From IMG/VR virus record IMGVR_UViG_3300042397_001699, positions 1 to 20,456 of that record: DNA of 20,456 bases; one strand, written 5' to 3'. The notes under the pieces were generated by a model. That model saw only the letters and a program-made list of their open reading frames with translations. It searched no databases and was not told where the DNA came from. Origin of the DNA: a virus. The position numbers were made by a program, and so were the translations under genes. This document shows positions 1-10,086 of the stretch, piece by piece (position 1 is the stretch's first letter; each line of letters opens with the position of its first letter).

Positions 1-597
1 GGTGTAATCGGACCTCAAGGTATTACCGGTGCGCAGGGAGCACAAGGATCTCAGGGATCAACTGGGCCGCAAGGTGTAACTGGTGCTCAAGGACCACAAG
101 GCCCTATTGGATTTACTGGATCCCTTGGTGCTCAGGGTGCACAAGGCGCGACCGGTGCTCAAGGACCACAAGGTTCTCAAGGTATTACTGGACCGCAAGG
201 TGTAACTGGCGTACAAGGTGCACAAGGTATTGCTGGGCCACAAGGTGCAACTGGATTTGCCGGATCTGCTGGTGCGACCGGTGTGCAAGGTGCTCAAGGT
301 ATTGCTGGACCGCAAGGTGCACAAGGAATTACTGGCGCGCAAGGTGCACAAGGTATTGCTGGACCGCAAGGTGTAACTGGAGCGCAAGGTGCTCAAGGTA
401 TTACCGGCGCGCAAGGTGCACAAGGTATTGCTGGAGCTCAGGGACCGCAAGGTATTGCTGGAGCTCAAGGTGCACAAGGTATTGCTGGTGCTCAAGGTGC
501 ACAAGGCATTCAAGGTGCTCAAGGACCTCAAGGAACACAAGGCGCGACCGGTGCTCAAGGACCACAAGGTCCTATTGGTTTCACCGGTTCTTCTGGC
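1..597 (+). repeat. Collagen-like Gly-X-Y repeat region of fibre 1
   Basis: About 199 codons encode almost uninterrupted Gly-X-Y triplets. The DNA is also repetitive: short units such as ggtgcacaaggtattgctgg recur with small changes. Glutamine dominates the Y position, alternating with Thr and Ala; Pro occurs mainly at X (GPQ). The array runs off the left edge. Such arrays change length by recombination or slippage. Confidence 0.92.
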
Positions 598-3500
598 TTA
601 ACAAGCGGCGACCAAACAATAACCGGTACAAAAACATTCGACAACATATATGCTGGAAGATACTTCCAGCGCAATACAGGTGTGCCAACAAACAATCTTG
701 GAACACCAACTGTTACAGAAATGGCTTTGTTCCAAGAGCAGTTTGACAACAAAACAGCATTCTATCCAATTGCCAATATCAAGTTCTATACTTCAACAAA
801 CGGAAGCACATGGACTGAATACACAAGTTTCTCTGCTACAGAGAAAAGAAAGTTTGTAGGTGGGAACGCTGCGTCTAACATTAATATTCCTAACAACACT
901 CCATATTTTAGAATTGAAGTCATAAACGATGGAAATTATGTATTCCTTGATGCTCTTTACATGTACTGGGCAGGTCATGTTCACTCAACAACTGTTAAAA
1001 TAAGTGCAATAAGAGCCGACAATACATTTATTCAAGTCACTAATAGCAGCACTCAAATCGGGTCGTGGCCTGGGCACATGTACTTGCCATTTAATACACT
1101 ACCATTTATTGATGCTGCTGGAAGCACAAGCCACTATAAGACTGTTTATATTGACTTCCAGCCAACATGGACAACAACTGGTGAATACGCTTCACTTCCT
1201 ATTGCTCTATACAATATGCAGATTTGGGGTGGCTATCCTGCATCGAAGCGCACAATTTTTAGTATTGATGAACTTAAAAATACTACTTTTCCTGGTGATG
1301 TAAGAGCTCCTCTTTTTTACGATAGCAATGATACTGGCTACTACATTGATCCAAATAGCACAAGTAGATTTAATTCTGTACAAACAGTAGGAATTACCGG
1401 TATTCATTCGGCTGGTAGCACCGGCATCGATATGGCTACAAATGACAATTATGTGTCAATGCGAGTGATTCGTAATAGTGTTGGAGCTACGTATAATGAT
1501 GGTATGTATATTGGCTATGGCAATAGTAATAGTGGTTTAACAAGACTTTACGGTGGTGGTGCAACAGGCGGCGCTTTTGAAAAACATTCCGATCATTCGT
1601 TCGAGTCTGGCTCTTTCAGAGCTCCTCTCTTTTACGATAGCAACGACACTGCATATTACCTAGATCCTGCAAGTTCATCGTACCTTGGTATTATCACAGC
1701 GAAAGCATCAAACGATGTTCAATTATACTTAAATGGAAATGGAACTTCGTGGGCTGGTATTAATTGGGCTGATGTTGCAGGTAACGATAATATATGGTAC
1801 AATGGATCCGGGTCGACGTTTGCTATCGGCGGCGGCGGTTCTAGTGTTGCCAATAAAAAGTTGCACGTACATGGTGGTATGACTATCGGTAGTGGCATAG
1901 CTGCTTCATCTAGCGGCGTGAATAACTTATTAGTCGAATCAGCTATAACATCTAACCAGATGTACTCGCAAATATTCTATGATAGCCAAAATGGGGCATA
2001 CTACGCCGACCCGAATAGCACATCGAGGTTTGTGCGCTTGGCTCTTGACAATGGTGATAACTTGTCATGGGGCGCCGTATACGGCGCTGGTGTGCCGACT
2101 ATTGCTGGTTCAACTAATACAGGTGTATTCTTTTACCCTACCGGTTCAACCAATGGTTCAACTTTTGAAATGCGTGCCACTTATGCAATAGCTACTGGCT
2201 CTGTGCGCGCACCGCTGTTTTACGATAGTGATGATACTACGTATTACTTTGATGGTACCGGTGGTACTAGACAGTCGAAATTCTTAACCATCACTGGTGG
2301 CGCCGCGGGGAATAACGGCAATGAGTTGGTTGTTGGTGCTACAGCTGTACAGTTTTCTTTAGTAGATACAAACCTCAGATCTGTTATACAAGCTCATGGT
2401 CCTTATCCGGTTCTTTCTTTAAACCATACAGTTACATCGAATTCTCTACACGGCCCAACTGTTCAGTTTACTGCCAATGGTACTGGCCGACAGTTTGTGA
2501 TTGGTATGAATGGCACTGGTACACAACTTGATATTGGAAATTCTAATGCTTCAGATTGGAATCCCCATAATGGTATAGGTGGTTATAACGGAATCACTGG
2601 TTGGAGAATGGACGCTTCTGGTAACGTCTTTAATCTTATATCTTCTCGCTCACCTATCTTCTACGACAGTGACAATACTGGGTACTACGTCGATCCTAAC
2701 AGTACATCAAATCTGGTTGGAGTTGTAATTAATGGCACTTTCGATATTCGAGATAGTAATGCTCAATTTTGGAGGTCGACAAACGGCGCCTATCAACGAG
2801 TAGACACTCGCACTGAAGACACATCTTTATCTCGCGCTCATTGGTATGGTGTCAGCAGCGCCGGAGCAACAAGCAACTTCCGTCATGCTTGGTATGATGG
2901 CGCAGCTTATTTCAATGTAACTGCGGCTAGCAGTCAGGTTACTTTTGCCCGTACTGCTGGAACAACTAGTGTCGCGTCTACGGGCGATTTCCGTGCTCCT
3001 ATCTTCTATGATAGCGATAACACTGCATTCTTTATTAACGCTGCAACTAGATCGACGTTAAGCAACGTTACTATTTCGTCAGGTGCTACTGAGTCTGGTA
3101 TACGCTTTCGTGGCGATGCTTTAGATTTTGTCGGACGCTATAGTGATTATATGTCTCTGTATAATGCCGAAAGCACCGGAGAAATAAAGCTGTTTAACAG
3201 CGGATTCTTTAACTGTAATCAATACGGTGTGAACGAAGCGTCTTGGCGTGCTCCTATCTTCTACGATAGTAATAATACTGGCTTCTACGTGGACCCCGCT
3301 GGCACATCTCAGATAGCCAACATCCGCACGGGTAACGTAATTAATATCGGCGGTATACTCGGGGACGCTTCAGTTGCTGGCGCGAACTTCCACGGTATTG
3401 AGTTACATGTGGAAGGCAACCGCGACTACTACATCGGTAAGCCAGCTGGCACTTGGACTCAACCACTACACATTCACTTCTATACCGGTATTTGGTATAG

Positions 3501-4662
3501 AGCCCACATATCCTATGGAGGCCACAGGTTTTATGACATAAACGATGGAGGACTAAAGTTTTCGGTATCGGATGGATCTAATATTGTAAAGTCCCTGGTA
3601 GGTTTTCATGCTCCAATCATGTATGATACTGACAACACCGGTTACTACATGGATCCGACTGGCACATCCTCTTGGGTTACATCACAACAAAACGGTTGGC
3701 ATTATTTCAATGGTAACTATGGCCATGGTGTTGTAGGTCTATATGCATCGACACGCTTCCAGTGTGTATATGCAATGGGTGATGCTTATAAGGGTAACGC
3801 AGACGGTACTAGCTTGTCTGGTGCTTATGGTCTATGGTGGTCATATCCATCTGCAGGCGGTCCTGCAGCATCACTAGGTTCTCATGGCCTAATGTGTATT
3901 GTAAATGGTTCTATGTATGCACAGCTTGACCTAAGTACGCAAGCTATTGGTGATATGCGCACTCCAATTTTCTATGATCGTAATGATACCGGTTATTATA
4001 CTGATCCAAACGATTTAAGTAGAATGAATGTTGTCCGCGCAAATTATTATGGAAGAGCGGCACATAACACTGGACATCTTCGTGGCGGATACAATAACAT
4101 TGGAGCCAGTGAGGGACAATCAAGTCCAATATATACGATTGGATCAAGTTACGAGCCTTCAACCACTACTCTTGGTAATATGTATGGTATTGGATTTACT
4201 GCCAGTGGTTCATTCTTCCCTTCAGGAGCTTCTGGTTGGGGATTGTATGTTGCAGATAATGGTAATGCTAGAATCTTCCTAAGTGGAGGCAACGGCGAAA
4301 TTACTGCAACGGGTAACATCACAGCATACGCATCTGATAGACGACTAAAAACAAATATCACTCCTATCAGCAATGCTCTTGATAAGGTCATGAAGATACG
4401 TGGTGTAGAGTTCGACTGGGTAGATAATATTGAAGAGCTCGGATTCCAGCCACAATCAATGCACGAAACAGGTGTTATTGCTCAGGAAATTCAAGCAGTT
4501 ATTTCTGACGCTGTAAGAATAGCCCCGTTCAATAAGATGGCAACTGACATTTCTGGTGTTGATAATGAATACTTGACAGTTGATAAGGAGAAGATTGTTC
4601 CTCTCTTAATCGAGGCTATTAAGGAACTTAAAGCTGAAATTGAAATGTTGAAAGCCAGATGA
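1..4662 (+). CDS. Giant tail fibre with collagen-like repeats and C-terminal S74 chaperone (5' end outside window)
   Basis: The frame is open from the first base with no credible start, so the gene begins upstream; 1553 residues are visible. Residues 1-199 are Gly-X-Y triplets ([12 protein letters not shown]), which should form a collagen-like triple helix. Then follow beta-rich modules with nine copies of a motif like [17 protein letters not shown]. The C-terminus is an intramolecular chaperone of the peptidase S74 family: SDRRLK at residues 1445-1450 supplies the Ser/Lys pair (Ser, Lys at +5) used for self-cleavage, followed by TGVIAQE and a terminal coiled coil ([17 protein letters not shown]). 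By family knowledge the fibre trimerises and the last ~108 residues are cut off. The stop overlaps the next start by 4 bp (ATGA). It is a virion fibre for host recognition; whether it is the long tail fibre or a side fibre cannot be told. Confidence 0.9.
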   Translation, partial: GVIGPQGITGAQGAQGSQGSTGPQGVTGAQGPQGPIGFTGSLGAQGAQGATGAQGPQGSQGITGPQGVTGVQGAQGIAGPQGATGFAGSAGATGVQGAQGIAGPQGAQGITGAQGAQGIAGPQGVTGAQGAQGITGAQGAQGIAGAQGPQGIAGAQGAQGIAGAQGAQGIQGAQGPQGTQGATGAQGPQGPIGFTGSSGLTSGDQTITGTKTFDNIYAGRYFQRNTGVPTNNLGTPTVTEMALFQEQFDNKTAFYPIANIKFYTSTNGSTWTEYTSFSATEKRKFVGGNAASNINIPNNTPYFRIEVINDGNYVFLDALYMYWAGHVHSTTVKISAIRADNTFIQVTNSSTQIGSWPGHMYLPFNTLPFIDAAGSTSHYKTVYIDFQPTWTTTGEYASLPIALYNMQIWGGYPASKRTIFSIDELKNTTFPGDVRAPLFYDSNDTGYYIDPNSTSRFNSVQTVGITGIHSAGSTGIDMATNDNYVSMRVIRNSVGATYNDGMYIGYGNSNSGLTRLYGGGATGGAFEKHSDHSFESGSFRAPLFYDSNDTAYYLDPASSSYLGIITAKASNDVQLYLNGNGTSWAGINWADVAGNDNIWYNGSGSTFAIGGGGSSVANKKLHVHGGMTIGSGIAASSSGVNNLLVESAITSNQMYSQIFYDSQNGAYYADPNSTSRFVRLALDNGDNLSWGAVYGAGVPTIAGSTNTGVFFYPTGSTNGSTFEMRATYAIATGSVRAPLFYDSDDTTYYFDGTGGTRQSKFLTITGGAAGNNGNELVVGATAVQFSLVDTNLRSVIQAHGPYPVLSLNHTVTSNSLHGPTVQFTANGTGRQFVIGMNGTGTQLDIGNSNASDWNPHNGIGGYNGITGWRMDASGNVFNLISSRSPIFYDSDNTGYYVDPNSTSNLVGVVINGTFDIRDSNAQFWRSTNGAYQRVDTRTEDTSLSRAHWYGVSSAGATSNFRHAWYDGAAYFNVTAASSQVTFARTAGTTSVASTGDFRAPIFYDSDNTAFFINAATRSTLSNVTISSGATESGIRFRGDALDFVGRYSDYMSLYNAESTGEIKLFNSGFFNCNQYGVNEASWRAPIFYDSNNTGFYVDPAGTSQIANIRTGNVINIGGILGDASVAGANFHGIELHVEGNRDYYIGKPAGTWTQPLHIHFYTGIWYRAHISYGGHRFYDINDGGLKFSVSDGSNIVKSLVGFHAPIMYDTDNTGYYMDPTGTSSWVTSQQNGWHYFNGNYGHGVVGLYASTRFQCVYAMGDAYKGNADGTSLSGAYGLWWSYPSAGGPAASLGSHGLMCIVNGSMYAQLDLSTQAIGDMRTPIFYDRNDTGYYTDPNDLSRMNVVRANYYGRAAHNTGHLRGGYNNIGASEGQSSPIYTIGSSYEPSTTTLGNMYGIGFTASGSFFPSGASGWGLYVADNGNARIFLSGGNGEITATGNITAYASDRRLKTNITPISNALDKVMKIRGVEFDWVDNIEELGFQPQSMHETGVIAQEIQAVISDAVRIAPFNKMATDISGVDNEYLTVDKEKIVPLLIEAIKELKAEIEMLKAR
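1303..4026 (+). repeat. Nine degenerate FYDS(N/D)(D/N)T-x-YY-x-DP modules in fibre 1
   Basis: A ~22-residue motif (R-A-P-[LI]-F-Y-D-S-x-[DN]-T-[GA]-[YF]-Y-x-D-P) recurs with starts near 1303, 1618, 1966, 2206, 2647, 2992, 3247, 3607 and 3958. Copies are separated by 240-440 bp of unrelated variable sequence. Copy 4 loses the DP (FDGTGG), copy 6 becomes FFINAA, and copy 9 is [17 protein letters not shown]. The regular alternation suggests that each motif is a structural joint between exchangeable shaft or knob domains. I know the motif from marine phage fibres, but no function has been assigned to it here. Confidence 0.85.
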
Positions 4663-5867
4663 TAGTCACAACTAACACATCTTCTCAGACGATCGATACG
4701 TTCGATCTTCCGACCGAGAAGATCATTAACTATAAGGTTCACGTCACAGCTGGTAATACCTCATGGTACACCACGCTGGACGTGAATCATAATGGTATCA
4801 CCGTTTCTGAACAACAGATTGCTCTTGCAGCAAACGGAGTTACACCGCTTGAACTGGTAGTATCAATTGCAAATAACGTTGGTATCGTAAACGTTACTCC
4901 AACTGTGATACCATCATCATTTACAATTGATCGTCAAGTGATTGCATCAAATCTCTATTCTGAAAATACTCTCTCAGGCAGAAACATTCAGACCGAAGAA
5001 GGTCTTGGCATTTATTTTAGTGGTGCAAACAATATCACGATTCGTCAAGCAAACAACAATCAGTTTGCGCATGCAAATGCTTATGTTACTGCAGGCGTAA
5101 TGGGTCCTATCAAATCAAAGAATAATCTTTTAACGACATGGACTTCTATAAACGGTAGTATCCTTACAGGCAATATAATCATTTCGTCTGGTCAGAGAGA
5201 CAACTGCCAATCTGAAGAGATCTCTGTGTCTCCAGGAAGAAGATACATTCTAACTGGTAATGCATATTATACAGCAGAGCAAAACTACTCTACTCAACTT
5301 GAAGATAGAGATACCGGACCTTCACGTATCGAGGTCGGTACAAACTTTGGTGATAATGACTATGGAGGATATATCGCTACGTCAACAGATACTGCATTCT
5401 CTATAATCTTTGCTCCGACTACAAACACGGTTCACGTTTCTGCCGGATTCGGTGATATCAACAACCGACTTTATATTGAAAACTTTGAAGTAAAAGAGTA
5501 TGTGCCGTTCCATACTTACAACCAAGATGAAGGTTCGATCTATATTAAATGGAATGCAGTTGCAGCCGGGAATACATTACTCAGTCTAAATTCAAGCATA
5601 GCTAACAACCGGGTCTTTGTTGATGGCTCGAATAACATCTTCATAAATACCATTAACTGCGGTGCACAACAAGTAACAAACAAGATTGTATTGAGCTATA
5701 ATGCAAATGGAATTGTTGCAAGTCGAAATGGCAATGTGGTGATTACATCTACAAGTACTTTTAATAAGAATATTTCTAACGCCGTATTTGCATCTATTCC
5801 TTCTGAATTTGCATATATGTCAAGCGTCCTCTCGAATACTGAATTGGTAGTCCTATCGAATGTCTAA
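4659..5867 (+). CDS. Beta-rich virion protein with LamG/concanavalin-like C-terminus
   Basis: This 402-aa protein lies between the two giant fibres; its ATG overlaps the upstream stop by 4 bp and its end overlaps the next gene by 8 bp. Residues 1-90 look like a small beta-sandwich seen in T4-like structural proteins ([17 protein letters not shown], then a hydrophobic [13 protein letters not shown] strand). Residues ~145-285 look like a jelly-roll carbohydrate-binding type module ([20 protein letters not shown]). Residues ~285-402 ([25 protein letters not shown]) follow the pattern of LamG/concanavalin A-like domains. There is no signal peptide or membrane segment. It is probably a fibre-associated or baseplate-associated glycan-binding protein. 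Domain calls are by pattern only, and the specific role is unknown. Confidence 0.75.
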   Translation: MIVTTNTSSQTIDTFDLPTEKIINYKVHVTAGNTSWYTTLDVNHNGITVSEQQIALAANGVTPLELVVSIANNVGIVNVTPTVIPSSFTIDRQVIASNLYSENTLSGRNIQTEEGLGIYFSGANNITIRQANNNQFAHANAYVTAGVMGPIKSKNNLLTTWTSINGSILTGNIIISSGQRDNCQSEEISVSPGRRYILTGNAYYTAEQNYSTQLEDRDTGPSRIEVGTNFGDNDYGGYIATSTDTAFSIIFAPTTNTVHVSAGFGDINNRLYIENFEVKEYVPFHTYNQDEGSIYIKWNAVAAGNTLLSLNSSIANNRVFVDGSNNIFINTINCGAQQVTNKIVLSYNANGIVASRNGNVVITSTSTFNKNISNAVFASIPSEFAYMSSVLSNTELVVLSNV

Positions 5868-8800
5868 AGATACAATTCATCTGTTTAATAATATGGCAGT
5901 CAAAGGTCTGGTAGCCAATGGCTTTATCGGATCGACCGGGCAGGCATTGTTATCAAACGGAACAGGAGTCTACTGGGGATCAGGTGCCGGTTTTACAGGA
6001 TCTAAAGGTGAACCTGGTGAATTTGGCGGAGCATCATTCTATTATAAGTGGTCAAATGATACTGATACGCACACTCTTGATGACGGCTTTATTGAAGTTA
6101 ATAATTCAAATATAGCGCTTGCAAACACGCTATCAATATCTATTCTTGATAGAAACTTAGATAATATCTCGGCATTTATTCAGACTGTTGACGATTCTAC
6201 TTCTGATATTAAAGGTATTATTAAGATAAGTGAAGAAGCAAACTCTGCTCACTTTATTATTTACAATATTATTGGTACACATACAGATGATGGAGACCAC
6301 TTTGATATCCCAGTTTCTTATCTAACTGGCGATATTATTGCACCTACTACAAACACAAATATCATTGCTTCGTTTACTGTTACCGGAAACCGCGGAGATA
6401 TTGGCTATACCGGATCTACGGGATTTGTTGGTAGCCAGGGTATCATTGGATTTACTGGCAGTCAAGGAGTAATCGGGTATACAGGCAGCCAAGGATATAC
6501 CGGCTCACAAGGCATTATTGGTTTTACAGGTTCGCTTGGTTATACCGGTTCACAAGGCGACATAGGATATACTGGATCTGCATCGACTGTTATTGGTTAT
6601 ACAGGATCTAAAGGTGATATTGGTTATACAGGATCTAAAGGTGATATTGGTTATACAGGGTCAGCATCAACTGTTATAGGATATACCGGATCACAGGGTG
6701 ATATTGGTTATACCGGATCACAAGGCGATACCGGATTTACTGGTTCAGCATCAACTGTCATAGGATATACTGGATCCAAAGGTGATATCGGATATACAGG
6801 ATCTAAAGGTGATATCGGATTTACTGGTTCAGCATCAACTGTCATAGGATATACTGGATCCAAAGGTGATATCGGATATACAGGATCTAAAGGCGATATT
6901 GGTTTTACTGGATCCAAAGGTGATATTGGATATACAGGATCCAAAGGTGATATAGGATATACTGGATCACAAGGACCGATTGGTTACACCGGTTCAGCAT
7001 CAACCGTTATTGGTTATACAGGATCTAAAGGTGATATTGGATATACTGGTTCTGTTGCTACCTTTTTGCCATCAATAGATGATAGAATTATTGAACCGAC
7101 TGCTCTCGGCGCCGGCAGAGCAAACTTTGGTTTTACTGCATTCAATAATAATGGTGATGCTCCATATGCTGATTACTTCCACTTACGCAGTTATATTGAT
7201 GGGTCGGGTGGTAATGACAATCTAGTATTGTTCAATAAAAGCGCAATTGGAATGCGAATCTACCAACAGACACATGCAAGTGGCACTGCATATTCGTCTT
7301 ATAGAGATGCTGTTCTTTCAAATAGTGACGGTGTGGCTTCTGTATCCGGATCATTCCGTGCACCAATCTTCTATGATAGCAACGATACAACATATTATTT
7401 AGATCCACAAAGCAATCCTGTTACTCCTACTATTTCACTAAACATCAATGGTGATATTAGATCAAAAAGACTTGATAGCGGAAGTGGTGCAGGCTGGGAT
7501 ACCGAATTCTTTATTGGTGAAACTTCAAACTCTGAAGTAGATAATGCGTTCCCAACTTACATTACCGGTGGTTATGGCCTTAATATCAGAAAGAATTCTG
7601 ATGGTGCTTTCTTTGGTCTAGTAACATATGATGGCGGATCAAATTATCATTCTGTGATTGGCTGGGGTGATGACTCTGGTGAAGAATTACAGTTTAGATT
7701 TAATAATGTTAACCAACTTAGACTGACCGGTGGCGGTTCTTTAATAGCAACTACGAGTATGCAAGCGCCTATCTTCTATGATAGTGCAAATACTGCATTT
7801 TATGTTGATGCAGCTAGTACTTCTAACTTAAATGCTTTAACAACTGCTGATACTGGTACGTTTGGCAGTGCTCGCGCTGTAACAGTTAACGGTAATAATG
7901 GCTCGATAACAATTAAAGGAGATGCCGGTGGGTGGGCTACTCAATTATCTTTTCTAGGATCTGGCGGAACAAACCATGGTGGGTTTGGTGCGCTTGGCAG
8001 CGGTGACGGGTTTAGTTATCATTTTATCGGATCTGCTTATAATACAGCTACTCTTTACGTATATTCAGCTGGATATGCACAAGCTTCCGGTTCACTTCGC
8101 GCTCCTATATTTTACGATAGTGCCAATACAGAATTCTATGGTGACTTTGCTGGCACATCAGTACTTAGTGGGTTAACTGTTACAAATACTATTACTGGTA
8201 GCATAACCGGCAACGCAGCTACTGCCACCAATCTTTCTACTAACCGTACAAACTGGAATACCAATGGCACAATCACTGCTGTGGTTGGCCAGCTTGCATG
8301 GAAGAACTATGGTAACAACCACACCATATTTGATGCCTCTAATAGTACTTCACCCGGCGGCTCTGCGGTAAACAACACAAATGCAGAAATAGCTTGGGCT
8401 GGCACATACCCAACTCTTATGGGGTGGAACGGCAACAACACCTACGGAGTTCGAGTGGATAGCGCTCGGGTATCTGACTCTATTAGTGGATTCAACAATC
8501 CAACAACTGCACCAACTGCAAGCACTATTGTGTATCGTGATGCGGCTGGTGATATTGCGGCTCGTGAAATTGTTCTAAGTTCAGGTCTTTCAGCTGAGAC
8601 TCCTACAGTATTGACATCAATGTACCCAACAACCAATCAGCTGGTTCGTACAACACCTGGTGCTGTTGCAGTTGCTATTCGCGGCGCTGCGTCTGGCAGC
8701 TGGGGTATCAATATTACAGGGACAGCTCAAAATGGAAATCATTTAAACTCGACTAGAGATACTCCGTCTGATTCGTTACAATATTGGCAGGCTCCAGGTC

Positions 8801-10086
8801 TTGGCACAACTGAAGCGCCATCAGGCGATTGGCACAATACCATAAGAATGGGCCACGGATCTCCGTTGTCCTATTATAGCAATACACTAGCTATTCGTAT
8901 GACTGGCGCAGGTTTAGGTGATATATATACTCAAACAATTGCTGGCGGTGTTGCGCAGGGATGGAAAAAACATTGGAATGATGGAAATGACGGCGCCGGA
9001 TCTGGTCTAGATGCTGATTTACTTGATGGTGTTCAAGGTACAAATTATTTCCGTTGTGATGGTACATATCCAAATACTGATATGAATACAACTGTCGAAG
9101 GATATTGGCATGTTATTGATTCTGCAGCAAATCTTCCTGTTGCCAATTACGGACACAGATGGGATTGGGACCATCTTAACAATGGACAGTGGGTATTCCA
9201 GATGTACTCACCGACCGGTGGGGATCTAAATCTCTGGTTTAGACAAAAGAGAGATTATGTTGCAACAGCTTGGCAAAAAGTTTGGACTTCGCTAAACGAT
9301 GGCGCCGGTTCTGGTCTTGATGCTGATACGGTTGATGGTTTGCATCCAACTAATGCTACCGGTGCCAATACAATTGTAACACGTGATGGTAATGGTTATA
9401 CTTTCCTTAACTATATCAATAGCAATACTGGCGATAGTGAAAACCCGACTATCGGACAGTTCATTACTGTTAATAGTAGTCTTGATGGTTATTATAGAAA
9501 GTCTTCGGTTCAGCATGTATTGAATTCGTTTACATCTCTCAGCGCCACATGGACTGGTGTTCAATATTTCCAGTCTAACAAAAATACAACAGATACTGGG
9601 CAACAGCTACAAGCATATTCATCATCTGGTGGCGCAACTATGTCCTTCCACAGAGCTGGTGTATATGCTGTTAATATGGGACTCGATTCAGATAACGTAT
9701 TCAGAATCGGTGGTTGGTCTGCTCCAGCTAACGTAATTCAACTAGATATGTCGGGCAACTTTACGGCGCTGGGTAACGTCACGGCTTACTCGGATATTCG
9801 TAAGAAAAAAGATATTACAACTATTGAAAATGCATTAGATATGGTAAGTCGCATGCGAGGTGTACGATTTAGACGTATTGATACTGATCAAGCAGGCGTA
9901 GGTGTTATTGCTCAAGAGATGCTTGAAGTGCTTCCTGAAGTAGTACAACAAGGCGTTGGAGATGACGACACTCTCTCAGTTGCATACGGAAATATAGTTG
10001 GTGTTCTAATTGAAGCAATCAAGGAACAACAAACGCGTATAAATACATTAGAACAACAAATCAACTCACTCAAAGAGGATAAATAA
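5860..10086 (+). CDS. Second giant tail fibre: collagen-like stalk, FYDS modules, pyocin-knob-like domains, S74 chaperone
   Basis: The protein is 1408 aa; its ATG sits 8 bp inside the previous gene. Residues ~1-40 contain a fibre-type GSTGQALLSNGTGVYW motif. Residues 41-175 form a globular beta domain, and 176-398 are collagen-like (GYTGSKGDI repeats with five ASTVIGYTGS interruptions). Three RAPIFYDS-type modules follow (starts near 7357, 7759 and 8098). Next comes a YGVRVDSA module, then two domains resembling pyocin knobs, each ending in W-x(2-3)-W and a NDGAGSGLDAD linker (near 8977 and 9295). The S74 chaperone is at the C-terminus: SDIRKKK at residues 1311-1317 puts Lys at +5 from Ser1311, followed by VGVIAQE and a coiled coil. 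Self-cleavage would release about 98 residues. Its architecture parallels fibre 1, so the two are probably paralogues or products of module exchange. Confidence 0.92.
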   Translation: MSKDTIHLFNNMAVKGLVANGFIGSTGQALLSNGTGVYWGSGAGFTGSKGEPGEFGGASFYYKWSNDTDTHTLDDGFIEVNNSNIALANTLSISILDRNLDNISAFIQTVDDSTSDIKGIIKISEEANSAHFIIYNIIGTHTDDGDHFDIPVSYLTGDIIAPTTNTNIIASFTVTGNRGDIGYTGSTGFVGSQGIIGFTGSQGVIGYTGSQGYTGSQGIIGFTGSLGYTGSQGDIGYTGSASTVIGYTGSKGDIGYTGSKGDIGYTGSASTVIGYTGSQGDIGYTGSQGDTGFTGSASTVIGYTGSKGDIGYTGSKGDIGFTGSASTVIGYTGSKGDIGYTGSKGDIGFTGSKGDIGYTGSKGDIGYTGSQGPIGYTGSASTVIGYTGSKGDIGYTGSVATFLPSIDDRIIEPTALGAGRANFGFTAFNNNGDAPYADYFHLRSYIDGSGGNDNLVLFNKSAIGMRIYQQTHASGTAYSSYRDAVLSNSDGVASVSGSFRAPIFYDSNDTTYYLDPQSNPVTPTISLNINGDIRSKRLDSGSGAGWDTEFFIGETSNSEVDNAFPTYITGGYGLNIRKNSDGAFFGLVTYDGGSNYHSVIGWGDDSGEELQFRFNNVNQLRLTGGGSLIATTSMQAPIFYDSANTAFYVDAASTSNLNALTTADTGTFGSARAVTVNGNNGSITIKGDAGGWATQLSFLGSGGTNHGGFGALGSGDGFSYHFIGSAYNTATLYVYSAGYAQASGSLRAPIFYDSANTEFYGDFAGTSVLSGLTVTNTITGSITGNAATATNLSTNRTNWNTNGTITAVVGQLAWKNYGNNHTIFDASNSTSPGGSAVNNTNAEIAWAGTYPTLMGWNGNNTYGVRVDSARVSDSISGFNNPTTAPTASTIVYRDAAGDIAAREIVLSSGLSAETPTVLTSMYPTTNQLVRTTPGAVAVAIRGAASGSWGINITGTAQNGNHLNSTRDTPSDSLQYWQAPGLGTTEAPSGDWHNTIRMGHGSPLSYYSNTLAIRMTGAGLGDIYTQTIAGGVAQGWKKHWNDGNDGAGSGLDADLLDGVQGTNYFRCDGTYPNTDMNTTVEGYWHVIDSAANLPVANYGHRWDWDHLNNGQWVFQMYSPTGGDLNLWFRQKRDYVATAWQKVWTSLNDGAGSGLDADTVDGLHPTNATGANTIVTRDGNGYTFLNYINSNTGDSENPTIGQFITVNSSLDGYYRKSSVQHVLNSFTSLSATWTGVQYFQSNKNTTDTGQQLQAYSSSGGATMSFHRAGVYAVNMGLDSDNVFRIGGWSAPANVIQLDMSGNFTALGNVTAYSDIRKKKDITTIENALDMVSRMRGVRFRRIDTDQAGVGVIAQEMLEVLPEVVQQGVGDDDTLSVAYGNIVGVLIEAIKEQQTRINTLEQQINSLKEDK
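6385..7053 (+). repeat. Collagen-like GYTGSKGDI repeat region of fibre 2, with an 84-bp tandem duplication
   Basis: About 223 codons encode Gly-X-Y triplets (GYT-GSK-GDI and variants), interrupted five times by SASTVI. At the DNA level, 6732-6810 and 6816-6894 appear identical at an 84-bp offset (28 codons), pointing to a recent in-frame duplication. Lys is often at the Y position (GSK before Gly), unlike the Gln-rich array of fibre 1. Confidence 0.9.
7357..8163 (+). repeat. Three FYDS-type modules in fibre 2
   Basis: Copies [17 protein letters not shown] (from 7357), QAPIFYDSANTAFYVDA (from about 7762) and [17 protein letters not shown] (from 8098) match the nine modules of fibre 1. A 17-base word, cctatcttctatgatag, is identical at 7768-7784 here and 2998-3014 in fibre 1. 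Confidence 0.85.
10038..10045 (+). promoter_or_regulatory. T4-type late promoter (TATAAATA) inside the 3' end of fibre 2
   Basis: A perfect match to the T4 late promoter -10 element lies in codons for Arg-Ile-Asn-Thr of the fibre, 42 bp upstream of the next ATG. By analogy with T4 (gp55 sigma with gp33 and gp45) it would start a late transcript for the small proteins and adhesin downstream. A chance match inside coding sequence is possible. Confidence 0.5.

Noticed and set aside
283-285. GTG as start of fibre 1
   Set aside because: The frame is open and collagen-like from base 1, so this is an internal Val codon; the true start is outside the window.
58-567. Long open frame on the minus strand opposite the collagen-like array of fibre 1
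   Set aside because: Low-complexity Leu/Ser/Thr product that is only the antisense of Gly-X-Y repeats; no ribosome site.
5642-5649. CATAAATA near match to the late promoter
   Set aside because: One mismatch, inside coding sequence and about 210 bp from the next start.
6708-6944. Minus-strand frame encoding Pro/Asp repeats
   Set aside because: Antisense shadow of the GYTGSKGDI repeats in fibre 2.
6385-7053. Regular repeats that might suggest a CRISPR array
   Set aside because: Repeats are in frame, encode Gly-X-Y triplets, and there are no unique spacers of constant length or cas genes.
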